Assembly: GCF_003612125.1 (NCBI RefSeq)
Contig: NZ_RAWI01000020.1
Location: forward strand, 1-52,428
Direction of reading: 5' to 3'
From: Corallococcus praedator
GTDB lineage: Bacteria > Myxococcota > Myxococcia > Myxococcales > Myxococcaceae
DNA: 52,428 bases
Shown here piece after piece: positions 44,844 through 52,428 of this stretch (position 1 is its first letter; every line of letters begins with the position of its first letter). Below the pieces are notes generated by a model. It was not told where the DNA came from, made no database searches, and saw only the letters and a program-made list of their open reading frames with translations. Made by a program: the position numbers and the translations under genes.

Positions 44844-46345
44844 CACGACACCCGCCCTTCGGTGACCGGTTCAATCATTCCACTCGACACGAGTCCCTCG
44901 AGGGTCGGCGCGAGCTGGGCCCAGGCGCGCTCGGCCCCGAGTCCCAGCGACGCGGTATAGGAGGACAGCATCTCTTCCTCGGTCTTGCCGTCGCACAGCT
45001 CGAAGGCCAGCCAGGCCGGAAGGTTCAGCGTGACGATCTTCCGCGAGCCCGGATCCAGGGCGAACAGCACCTCCGAGGACGGCGAGCGGCGCAGGGAGAG
45101 GTCCCGGCCCTGCCGATAGCGCACCGGCGAGGGGGCCCGGCCCTGGGTGAGCACCGGTGGCCTCGCGACAGGCCCCATCGGTCCGCCGGGCCGGTCGCTG
45201 CCCAGGGCCTCCAGGGGACGGATCGCCTCCCAGAGCCAGGCGATCATCTCCCGCCCGTACGGCGTCACCCGCGACGCCAGTGGGCCTTCCAGTTGGGTGT
45301 GCAGGAAGTCGAGCCGCTCCTCCGCCCGGGAGAAGGGCTTCTGGGTGTCGTTGTTCACCACCGACATCGCGTGGGCCGGCGCGCTGTAGTCCCGAGGCGC
45401 ACCGAACTCCGCGTGGCAGCCAGGCCCGAGGTGCTCCACGGCGGCTCGGAACACCTGCATGTGCGCATACGCGTGGTAGGCGAAGATGCTGTTCGACAGT
45501 GAGGTCTTCCTGCCCCAGGCCAGCTCGACAGGGCCGTCATCCGTCACGATGGCGCCCGTGCGAATCAGGTCGGAGAGCTTGAGGTGGATGGCCTCATGCA
45601 GGATGTGACCCGCCGTATCCCAGGGGTTCTCCAGCTCGTGCGGGTCGATGAAGATCATGCACGGGGTGCCGTCGCCCCCGGAGCCCGTCAACATCCGGCC
45701 TCGCGGCCCCCGGATGTTCGCGATGGCGATGGAGTGCAGGTGTCGGAAGATGCTGGCCGTCATCTCCGGCACCAGCCGCTGGATCAGCACGCAAGCGCGC
45801 TCCAGTCCCGCGACCATGGACAGCGTGGGGCGGATGATGTCGACGCTGCTTTCGGCGCCCGGCATGAACCCGGTGCGGATGCTCTCGCGCAGCCTGTCGC
45901 GCAGGGGCGTCGCCTCCTCCGGGAGATCCCACACCCAGACCTTGCCCCCGGGGCCCACGGCCAGGTCGCGTCCCATCGCGGAGCGAGAGAGGCACCGGCC
46001 CGGCGTTCGCGCGACACATGCGAGGGCTTCCCCCAGCAACCCGGGCAGCTCCTCGCCCGCGGCCCCATCCGGTCCTGACGTCTCCAGTCGGCTGATGGCG
46101 GCCTCCAGCGCCGCGCGCACGAGCAGATCACCCAACACGGCTTCCGCCGTCGTGGCGTCCAAGGCCTCGATGCGACCCGCGACGTCACGCAGACGCGCGT
46201 CCCGCCGGGCCAGGACCTCCAGCGCGAACCGGTAGCGCTCGCTGACGCGCAGCACGATCCGCGACGAGTTTCCGAACTGCTCGTGATGCTGAAGTCGGCC
46301 GTCGGTGAGCCGGATCACATCCGTTCGTTGCACGCTGTTCTCCAT
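44843..46345 (-). CDS. HExxH-type (2-oxoglutarate) peptide beta-hydroxylase homologue, copy 1
   Basis: A 500-aa paralogue of the next gene, first in the leftward RiPP-like operon. Signature NPWDTAGHILHEAIHLKLSD contains HEAIH (250-254 in this numbering); FAYHAYAHMQVFRAA and AHAMSVVNNDTQKPF match copy 2. The C-terminal domain (EVLFALDPGSRKIVTLNLPA, WLAFELCDGKTEEEMLSSYT) is a good PqqD-like match. ATG 46345 aligns with the start of copy 2; ATG 46375 would add 10 residues and neither has a strong RBS. Two divergent paralogues (different active-site neighbours) suggest two modification events or a catalytic/helper pair on the same leader. Confidence 0.8.
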   Translation of the reverse strand: MENSVQRTDVIRLTDGRLQHHEQFGNSSRIVLRVSERYRFALEVLARRDARLRDVAGRIEALDATTAEAVLGDLLVRAALEAAISRLETSGPDGAAGEELPGLLGEALACVARTPGRCLSRSAMGRDLAVGPGGKVWVWDLPEEATPLRDRLRESIRTGFMPGAESSVDIIRPTLSMVAGLERACVLIQRLVPEMTASIFRHLHSIAIANIRGPRGRMLTGSGGDGTPCMIFIDPHELENPWDTAGHILHEAIHLKLSDLIRTGAIVTDDGPVELAWGRKTSLSNSIFAYHAYAHMQVFRAAVEHLGPGCHAEFGAPRDYSAPAHAMSVVNNDTQKPFSRAEERLDFLHTQLEGPLASRVTPYGREMIAWLWEAIRPLEALGSDRPGGPMGPVARPPVLTQGRAPSPVRYRQGRDLSLRRSPSSEVLFALDPGSRKIVTLNLPAWLAFELCDGKTEEEMLSSYTASLGLGAERAWAQLAPTLEGLVSSGMIEPVTEGRVS

Positions 46346-46701
46346 TCGAATGGCAGCCACACCGACACCCGCCATCCCGGTATATCCAGCATTTCAGTTG
46401 AAATGGTGCCAGTCCGTCCCGCATGCCACAAGCCCCCGGGACCTGACTTCTTTCCAGGGTCGAATCCCGAACGCATTCGACAGACGCGGCAGGGCAGCCC
46501 CATCCCCTTCCCTCTGAACAGGGCCACGGTGGGAGCCTATTCTTCAGCGTGAAGCACTCATGACGCGCACGGACCTGGGCGTATAAATCCAGCTGTCATT
46601 GAATCGCTCACCAGAAGCGGTCCTGTCTCGCGGAAAAAATCCCAGGAGAAGGGAACGCATCTGTCTGGGGTTGGAGCACACCGCGGGATAAGGTGCCCGC
46701 C
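46346..46701. other. Intergenic region upstream of the RiPP-like operon
   Basis: A 356-bp gap between divergent genes. It should contain the promoters of the HExxH operon (leftward) and of the YhhN gene (rightward). I see no convincing -35/-10 pair, no second precursor-like ORF with an RBS, and no RNA gene. AT-richer patches occur at 46379-46400 and 46580-46600. Confidence 0.4.
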
Positions 46702-47403
46702 ATGGGTCGGGAGCTGACAGGTGGAACGAAAATCCTCGCGGGCGTAGGCCTCGCGGGCGCGGTGGGCTTCCTGCTGGCGCTGGACCTGGAGCGTCGGGAC
46801 ATCCGCGTGGCCACCAAGGCGCTGCCGATGCTCTGCCTGCTCCTGTGGCTGTGGCAGCCCCGGGGGCGCTACGCACGGTGGATCTTCGCGGGACTGGCCC
46901 TGTCGCTGCTGGGAGACGTGCTGTTGGATGTGGGGCCCGAGCTGTTCCTGCCGGGCCTGGGGGCCTTCCTGCTGGCCCATGTCAGCTATGCGGCCGGATA
47001 CCTCACCGTGACGCGGACGCTCCACCTGCGCAGGGCCATCCCCTTCGGGGTCCTGGCGGTAGGCGCCAGCGTGGCCCTGGGGCCCGGGCTGGGGAGCATG
47101 ACGCTGCCTGTGATGGCCTATGTCGCCGTCATCTGCACGATGGGCTGGCGGGCCTGGGCGCTGCTGGGCAGTCCGGGGCTCGCGCGGCGCGAGCAGTGGC
47201 TGGCGTTCACGGGCGCGCTGCTGTTCGCCGCCAGTGACGGCCTGCTGTCCATCAAGCTGTTCGTGCGGCCCCTGCCCGGCGCGGGCTACGCCATCATGCT
47301 GCTGTACTGGGCCGCGCAGCTCTGCATCGCCCTCTCCGCGCGGGGCCCGGGCACCCTGAAAGCGGGCCACGTGCACGCCTCAACGCCCTCTGGCGTCCTC
47401 TGA
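46702..47403 (+). CDS. YhhN-family membrane protein (lysoplasmalogenase-like)
   Basis: A 233-aa polytopic protein with about 7-8 hydrophobic segments (GVGLAGAVGFLLALDLE, LPMLCLLLWLW, FAGLALSLLGDVLLDVG, LGAFLLAHVSYAAGYLTV, VMAYVAVICTMGWRAWALL, ALLFAASDGLLSIKLF, YAIMLLYWAAQLCIAL). GDVLLD, AHVSY and SDGLLS are the conserved YhhN motifs; the family includes lysoplasmalogenase TMEM86B, which cleaves the vinyl-ether bond of lysoplasmalogens. Myxococcus makes ether lipids that act in development, so a plasmalogen-related role is plausible but not shown. GTG 46693 is an alternative; AAGG suits ATG 46702. It is not in an operon with its neighbours. Confidence 0.85.
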   Translation: MGRELTGGTKILAGVGLAGAVGFLLALDLERRDIRVATKALPMLCLLLWLWQPRGRYARWIFAGLALSLLGDVLLDVGPELFLPGLGAFLLAHVSYAAGYLTVTRTLHLRRAIPFGVLAVGASVALGPGLGSMTLPVMAYVAVICTMGWRAWALLGSPGLARREQWLAFTGALLFAASDGLLSIKLFVRPLPGAGYAIMLLYWAAQLCIALSARGPGTLKAGHVHASTPSGVL

Positions 47404-47552
47404 CGCGGACTGACATCTCCGTGCAGGTGATACCTCAAGGGTTTTCCAAGTATCAGCGGTATCCCAGAAAGCATGGACGGATTCGCGGGGCCTGCCCTTG
47501 CGTTGTCACACCGGGAGTGCGTTACGCTTTCGAGGACACGGGGGGATGCCAC

Positions 47553-48095
47553 ATGAGTGAAGAGATTGTGTATCGGCATACGATCGAGGGACTCTTTCGT
47601 TCCATTGGCAGACGTCTCACGCCAGAGCTCCAGGACAAGTTGCGAGACGCCGGGCTGGACCTCGACCTGAAGCTTCCCCGGAACACGCCCCGGACGGTCT
47701 TCGCTGAAGCCCTGCGGATCACCGCTTCGCATCTGCATCCCGACGCCGAGGTGTCCGAGGGCTACCGGAGGCTCGGCATCGGCATCATCCAGGGGATGGA
47801 GCAGACGATGCTGGGCAAGGCGCTCGTGTCGATGTGGCCCATCTTCGGCCCGGAGCGGGTCGTCGTCCGGATCCAGGAGAGCTTCGCCACCGTGAACAAC
47901 TATCAGAAGTCCGAACTCGACACGCAGGGCCCCGCGCACCACGTCATCCGGGTGAGCGAGTGCAACGGGAACCCCGGCTACCTGCAGGGCATCATCGAAG
48001 CGAGCCTGACGAAGGCCGGGGCCCGGAACCTGCGGGTCGAACCGTTCGACTTCGACGGCCACGCCTGCTCCTACCGCGTCCGCTGGGAGCCCTGA
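47553..48095 (+). CDS. DUF2378 family protein (myxobacterial TIGR02265)
   Basis: A 180-aa cytoplasmic protein of the DUF2378/TIGR02265 family, a paralogous set largely confined to myxobacteria. Typical features: IYRHTIEGLFRSI-type start (here VYRHTIEGLFRSIGRRL), EALRITASHLHPDAEVSEGY, RRLGIGIIQGMEQTMLGKAL, and the C-terminal beta region with GNPGYLQGIIEASLTKAGA and CSYRVRWEP. The function is unknown; the fold resembles heme-NO-binding/V4R-like sensors. The frame opens at 47421, but ATG 47553 after GGGGGAT starts the family N-terminus. It is a useful taxonomic marker for the window. Confidence 0.85.
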   Translation: MSEEIVYRHTIEGLFRSIGRRLTPELQDKLRDAGLDLDLKLPRNTPRTVFAEALRITASHLHPDAEVSEGYRRLGIGIIQGMEQTMLGKALVSMWPIFGPERVVVRIQESFATVNNYQKSELDTQGPAHHVIRVSECNGNPGYLQGIIEASLTKAGARNLRVEPFDFDGHACSYRVRWEP

Positions 48096-48172
48096 ATCAC
48101 CGCCCCTTCAGCGGGGGCTTTGCCCGTCCGCAGCGCTGGGGTAGGAGTCCTGGCGCAGGTCAGCGCGATGCG

Positions 48173-48580
48173 ATGGGTGCCCGCATGGAGACGAAGCCAG
48201 ACACACGAACGGACCGGCGCCCCGACGCCATCCACCAGGGGGACCTCTTCTGGATGGAGTCGGATGAGTCGCGGGGGTCGATTCCGCCCATCCCCCACCC
48301 CCATGTGGTGCTCCAGGAGGATGTCTTCAACCGCTCCCGCATCCACACCGTGATTGTCTGTGCATTGACGTCGAACCTGAAGCGGGCGAACGAACCCGGC
48401 AACGTGCTGCTCGACGTGGGCGAAGGCAACCTGCCCAGGCAGAGCGTCCTCGTGGTGTCGCAGGTGTCCTCGGTCGAGAAGTCCCGGTTGGGCGAATACA
48501 TCGGGTCGCTGTCCGGGGAACGGGTGCAACAGGTCCTGGCGGGAATGAAATTCCAGCAGGCCTCTTTCTTCGACCGCTAG
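48173..48580 (+). CDS. PemK/MazF-like toxin, no adjacent antitoxin
   Basis: A 135-aa protein with the MazF/PemK fold signature: IHQGDLFWMESDE, IPHPHVVLQEDVFNRSRIHT, VIVCALTSNLKRANEPGNVL, LPRQSVLVVSQVSSVEKSRL, GEYIGSLSGERVQQVLAGM. These are mRNA-cleaving endoribonucleases. ATG 48173 is chosen (ATG 48185 possible; AGGT upstream is weak). No small antitoxin gene precedes or follows: upstream is DUF2378, downstream the NRPS. Solitary MazF is known in Myxococcus xanthus, where the regulator MrpC has been reported as its antitoxin during development; orthology to that gene is not established here. Confidence 0.82.
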   Translation: MGARMETKPDTRTDRRPDAIHQGDLFWMESDESRGSIPPIPHPHVVLQEDVFNRSRIHTVIVCALTSNLKRANEPGNVLLDVGEGNLPRQSVLVVSQVSSVEKSRLGEYIGSLSGERVQQVLAGMKFQQASFFDR

Positions 48581-48785
48581 CCGCGGCGGGCCCCCACTTC
48601 ATCCACCGAAGCCCATACGTGAAAACTTCTCGCATGGGTGAATGCGGTGTTGGACGGACAAACGGACTCAGGCACGACGCGGAGTGATTCCCCGGTCGGC
48701 AGGCGGAGCACGGCCCGTATGACAGGCCCCCCGCTGAACGGCCCTTCACGGTTCCGCAGCCATTTCTGTGTATTCACGTTTGGTT

Positions 48786-48804
48786 CGCAACGTTTAGTGT
48801 TGCG
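48786..48804. promoter_or_regulatory. Inverted repeat at the NRPS start
   Basis: CGCAAC-GTTTAGT-GTTGCG, a perfect 6-bp dyad with a 7-base spacer, ends 3 bp before the ATG at 48808 and occupies the RBS region, where no good Shine-Dalgarno sequence is seen. It could be an operator or a translation-controlling hairpin. Confidence 0.35.
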
Positions 48805-48807
48805 GGC

Positions 48808-51800
48808 ATGCGTACCCCCACGTCGATCAGCGGCCATCTGGAGTTGCATGCCGCTGCGCAGCCCCATCGGCTCGCCTACCGCTACCTGACGACCGGCGAC
48901 TCCGACGGGCCGGTGGAGACGCTGACGTGGGCGGAGCTGGACCGCCGGGTGCGCGCGGTGGCGGCGGCCCTGCAACGCGCCGGGGCCACGGGAGAACGGG
49001 CGCTGCTGCTGTACCCGCCGGGGCTCGACTTCGTGGTGGCGTTCCTGGGGTGCCTCGCCTCGGGCGTGATTGCCGCCCCTGCCTACCCTCCGGATCCAGG
49101 TCGTCTGGAGCGGACGCTGGGCCGGCTCCGCGCCATCGCTCGGGACTGTGACGCGCGGCTGGTGCTCACCACTGCGGCCATCGCGGGGATGGCCGAGGCG
49201 CTGCATCCCATGGCGCCGGAGCTGGGAGAGCTCCAGTGGGTGGCGTCGGATGCGGTGCCCGACGACGAGGCGGACGCCTGGCGACGTCCGGCGCTCGCGA
49301 CCTCGGGCGTCGCGTTCCTGCAGTACACGTCGGGGTCTACCGGGACGCCGAAGGGCGTCGTCATCACCCACGACAACCTCCTGCACAACGAGCGGATGCT
49401 CAAGCAGGGCTTCGGCCACTCCATCGAGGGGAGCAGCGGCGTCGGTTGGCTGCCGCTCTACCACGACATGGGACTCATCGGGAACGTGCTGCAGCCGCTC
49501 TACATCGGCATGCCGTGCACGCTGATGTCTCCGCTGGCCTTCCTGCAGCGCCCGTCGCGCTGGCTGCGCGCCATCTCCACCTTCCGGGGGACGACGAGCG
49601 GCGGGCCGAACTTCGCCTACGACCTGTGCGTGCGAAAGGTCACGGAGGCGGAGCGCGCCGGGCTGGACCTGTCGAGCTGGGACGTGGCCTTCAACGGGGC
49701 GGAGCCGGTGCGCACGGCGACGCTCGAGCGCTTCGCGGCGGCCTTCGCGGCGCATGGCTTCCGCAGGGAGGTCTTCTACCCGTGCTACGGGCTCGCCGAG
49801 TCCACGCTGTTCGTGACCGGGCCGGTGAAGGCCGCGGCGCCCCCCGTCGTCGTCTCGCTCGACGTGCCGGCACTGGAGCAGGGGCGCGTGGTGCCCCTGG
49901 CGGAGGAGTCGCACGGCGCGCGCACGCTGGTGGGCTGCGGGCACGCCTGGCTGGAGCAGCGGGTGGCCATCGTCGACCCGGTGAGCGGACGGCGTGCGGG
50001 CGATGACTCGGTGGGGGAGATCTGGGTCTCCGGGCCGAGCGTGGCGCGGGGCTACTGGAACAACCCGGAGGCGACCGCGAAGACGTTCGAGGCGCGGATC
50101 GCGGACACGGGTGAGGGGCCCTTCCTGCGGACGGGCGACCTGGGCTTCCAGCACGGGGGCGCGCTGTTCGTCACGGGGCGGCTCAAGGACCTGATCATCG
50201 TGCGTGGGCGCAACCTGTACCCGCAGGATGTGGAGCTGACCGCCGAGCAGGCCCACACGGCGGTGCGGCAGGGGTGTGCCGCGGCGTTCGGGCTGGAGGT
50301 GGCGGGCGAGGAGCAGCTCGTCGTCGTCGCGGAGGTGGACGAGCGCGCTGGCACGCCAGCGGCCGAGGTCGCGGCGGCGATCCGGGAGGCGGTGGCGGCG
50401 GAGCACGGGGTCGTCGTGCACGCGGTGGCGCTCCTGCAATCGCGGACGCTGCCGAAGACGACGAGCGGCAAGGTGCAGCGCCACGCGTGCCGCAACGCCT
50501 TCGTGGAAGGAACGCTCTCGCTCGTGTCGGAGGTGGCGTTCGCCCCGGCGAGGGTCGAGCCGTCACCGGAGGACGCGGCGGCGCAGGGACTGGAAGCCTG
50601 GCTGTTCGCGAGGATCGCCGCGCTCACCGGCACGCCCGTGGGGGCGATTGATCCGGGGCAGCCGTTCGCCCACTACGGGATGGACTCCAAGGACCTCGTG
50701 GGCCTGTCTGGAGACCTGGAGACCCGTCTGGACCGGCCGGTCTCCCCCGCCCTGATGTATGAGCAGCCGAGCCTCACCGCGCTGCTGCGGCACCTGGAGG
50801 GGAGCACGGAGCAGGGGCAGCCGGTGCCCATCTCCCGCTCGGAGCAGTTGGAGACGGAGCCGGGTCCCCTGTCGGCGGGCGGGGCGCGACTGCTCGTGCT
50901 CGACCGGCTGGCGCCCGGCAGCGCGCTGTACAACATCCACGCCGGGCTCTCCATGAAGGGCGCCCTCGACGCGGGCGCGCTGCGCAGGAGCCTGAACGCG
51001 CTCGTCACGCGCCACCCGATGCTGCGGGCCACCTTCCCCGAGTCGGAAGGCCGGCCGGGACTCGTCATCTCCGGCCCTGCCCTCCTGGCGCTGCCCGTCG
51101 TTGATCTGCGCGACCTCCCCCTGGAGAAGCGGCAGGCGGAGCTGGCCCGGCTCTCGGAGGAGCACGCCACGGCGCCCTTCGATCTCACCCGGGGGCCACT
51201 GGTGCGGCTCACCCTGGTGGCGCTCGGGGACGCGGAGCACGTGCTCCTGCTCACGCAGCACCACATCATCACCGACGCGTGGTCCATTGGTGTCTTCGCC
51301 CGCGAGCTGGCCGAGCTGTACGAGGGCTTCCGCACAGGCTCACCCCGGACGCTCGCGGAGCTTCCGGTGCGCTACGCCGACTACGTCCGCTGGCAGGACG
51401 CGTGGCTCCAGGGAGAGGACGCCCGACGTTCGGTGGCGTGGTGGAAGCAGAAGCTCGCGGGGCTGCCCCGGCTGGACCTCCCGACGCCCCGGACACCTGG
51501 CCGTGGAACGACCCATGCGGGTGACGCGTACGCCTTCGCGCTGCCGGCGGGGCTCACGTCGGCATTGAAGGACCTGGCGCGCCGCGAGTCCTGCACGCTG
51601 TACGTCGCGCTCCTGACGGCCTGGGCCACGCTGCTGCATCGCTACTCCCACCAGCAGGCGGACTTCGGGATTGGCACCGTCACCGCGGGGCGCGATCGGC
51701 GCGAGCTGCGCGATGTGGTGGGCTTCTTCGTGAACACGCTCGTCCTGCGCTGCGACCTGTCCGGCGACCCGGAGGGCGGCGTGCTGATGCGCAGGCTTCG

Positions 51801-52428
51801 CGGCGTCGTCGAAGGCGCGCTCCGTCATCAGGAGGTGCCCTTCGATCAGGTGGTGAGCGCCGTCGGGGCGCCCCGGGGACAGGACCTCAACCCGCTCTTC
51901 CGCGCGGGCTTCGTGCTGGAGAACGTGCCCTTTCCCGAGCTGGCCCTCCCGGGACTCACGTGGACGCCCGTGCTCCAGCGGCCGGATGGCGGAGTGCCGG
52001 GCACGGCGAAGTTCGACCTCGGCCTCTCGATGGTGGAGACGAACGGAGGACTCTCCGCGGCCATCGAGTACGCGACCGACCTGTTCGATGCGGCGACGAT
52101 CGAACGGATGGCGGGGCACTTCCAGCGGCTGGTGGAGGGGCTCGTGGAGGCACCGCGGCGGCGGGTGTCGGAGCTGTCGCTCCTGACCGCCGGGGAGCGA
52201 CACCGGCTGCTGAGCGAGTGGAACGAGACGGCGGCGGAGCAGCCCAGGGACGTCTGCCTCCACGAGCTGTTCGAGGCTCAGGCCCGGACGGCGCCCGGGG
52301 CCCTGGCGGTGAGCTTCGGGGCGCAGCGACTCACCTATGGCGAACTCAACCGTCGAGCGAATCAGCTCGCGCACCACCTGCGGGGGCTGGGGGTGGGCCC
52401 GGAGGTGCGGGTCGGGCTGTGCATGGAG
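48808..52428 (+). CDS. NRPS loading and first modules: FAAL-ACP-C-A (3' end outside window)
   Basis: This frame is open from ATG 48808 to the right edge (1207 codons, no stop). Order: fatty acyl-AMP ligase, residues about 1-580 (FLQYTSGSTGTPKGVVITHD; WLPLYHDMGLIGNVLQPLYI; GRNLYPQDVE, the FAAL-specific tail); an acyl carrier protein with HYGMDSKDL, phosphopantetheine Ser627; a condensation domain with HHIITDAWS (His818-His819, Asp823); and the start of an adenylation domain (LTYGELNRRANQLAHHL) at about 1150. It should load a fatty acid and join it to the first amino acid of a lipopeptide. The amino acid code lies outside the window. Confidence 0.9.
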   Translation, partial: MRTPTSISGHLELHAAAQPHRLAYRYLTTGDSDGPVETLTWAELDRRVRAVAAALQRAGATGERALLLYPPGLDFVVAFLGCLASGVIAAPAYPPDPGRLERTLGRLRAIARDCDARLVLTTAAIAGMAEALHPMAPELGELQWVASDAVPDDEADAWRRPALATSGVAFLQYTSGSTGTPKGVVITHDNLLHNERMLKQGFGHSIEGSSGVGWLPLYHDMGLIGNVLQPLYIGMPCTLMSPLAFLQRPSRWLRAISTFRGTTSGGPNFAYDLCVRKVTEAERAGLDLSSWDVAFNGAEPVRTATLERFAAAFAAHGFRREVFYPCYGLAESTLFVTGPVKAAAPPVVVSLDVPALEQGRVVPLAEESHGARTLVGCGHAWLEQRVAIVDPVSGRRAGDDSVGEIWVSGPSVARGYWNNPEATAKTFEARIADTGEGPFLRTGDLGFQHGGALFVTGRLKDLIIVRGRNLYPQDVELTAEQAHTAVRQGCAAAFGLEVAGEEQLVVVAEVDERAGTPAAEVAAAIREAVAAEHGVVVHAVALLQSRTLPKTTSGKVQRHACRNAFVEGTLSLVSEVAFAPARVEPSPEDAAAQGLEAWLFARIAALTGTPVGAIDPGQPFAHYGMDSKDLVGLSGDLETRLDRPVSPALMYEQPSLTALLRHLEGSTEQGQPVPISRSEQLETEPGPLSAGGARLLVLDRLAPGSALYNIHAGLSMKGALDAGALRRSLNALVTRHPMLRATFPESEGRPGLVISGPALLALPVVDLRDLPLEKRQAELARLSEEHATAPFDLTRGPLVRLTLVALGDAEHVLLLTQHHIITDAWSIGVFARELAELYEGFRTGSPRTLAELPVRYADYVRWQDAWLQGEDARRSVAWWKQKLAGLPRLDLPTPRTPGRGTTHAGDAYAFALPAGLTSALKDLARRESCTLYVALLTAWATLLHRYSHQQADFGIGTVTAGRDRRELRDVVGFFVNTLVLRCDLSGDPEGGVLMRRLRGVVEGALRHQEVPFDQVVSAVGAPRGQDLNPLFRAGFVLENVPFPELALPGLTWTPVLQRPDGGVPGTAKFDLGLSMVETNGGLSAAIEYATDLFDAATIERMAGHFQRLVEGLVEAPRRRVSELSLLTAGERHRLLSEWNETAAEQPRDVCLHELFEAQARTAPGALAVSFGAQRLTYGELNRRANQLAHHLRGLGVGPEVRVGLCME

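Noticed and set aside
46315-46560. Small leftward ORFs upstream of HExxH copy 1 considered as a second RiPP precursor
   Set aside because: No Shine-Dalgarno sequence, overlap with the HExxH coding start, and no leader/core pattern like the 43240-43392 peptide.

Overview
The window has very high GC, dense packing and long antisense open frames. Together with a DUF2378 (TIGR02265-type) protein, WGR/LRR and LVIVD-repeat proteins, several lipoproteins and secreted beta-helix proteins, a solitary MazF-like toxin and an NRPS, this points to a fruiting myxobacterium of the Myxococcus/Corallococcus group. The genus is inferred; no rRNA or marker gene is present.

Layout. 1-14254: mostly single genes (membrane fatty acid desaturase, secreted DNRLRE/beta-helix lipoprotein, DHCR24-like FAD oxidoreductase, divergent LysR and DJ-1/Hsp31-like pair, WGR-LRR protein, beta-helix protein, a 754-aa annexin-like/lysozyme-like protein, LVIVD-repeat lipoprotein). 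14261-29210: a large catabolic locus in two divergent operons. The leftward operon (SDR, acyl-CoA dehydrogenase, APH-type kinase, DUF6285) resembles the lvaD-C-A-B set for 4-hydroxyacyl-CoA breakdown. The rightward operon encodes enoyl-CoA hydratase, TetR, SDR, acyl-CoA ligase, two acyl-CoA dehydrogenases, thiolase, FadB-like protein and an ALDH3-type aldehyde dehydrogenase, and ends in a textbook terminator. A near-perfect 17-bp palindrome sits between the two operons. 29279-31300: a convergent dihaem protein of the RoxA/RoxB rubber oxygenase type. On paper, complete beta-oxidation of the rubber cleavage product ODTD (C15 keto-aldehyde) yields 2 acetyl-CoA, 2 propionyl-CoA and levulinyl-CoA, the substrate of an Lva pathway. 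The region can therefore be read as a rubber-to-central-metabolism island; this is an inference.

31517-41525: secreted and surface proteins (a 1333-aa lipoprotein of unknown function, a lipoprotein with two HExxH motifs, beta-helix/Fn3 protein, Cys-rich exported protein, LysM-amidase) and a small hypothetical protein. 41661-46345: a compact leftward gene set that I read as an undescribed RiPP locus: two tandem HExxH-type (2-oxoglutarate) peptide beta-hydroxylase homologues, each ending in a PqqD-like domain; a 50-codon precursor-like gene translationally coupled to the second; an intergenic hairpin; and a DAO-family flavoenzyme. 46702-48580: YhhN-family membrane protein, DUF2378 protein and MazF-like toxin without an adjacent antitoxin. 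48808 to the right edge: the start of a lipopeptide-type NRPS (FAAL, ACP, condensation, beginning of adenylation), running off the window.

No rRNA, tRNA, CRISPR array, insertion sequence or prophage was recognised.
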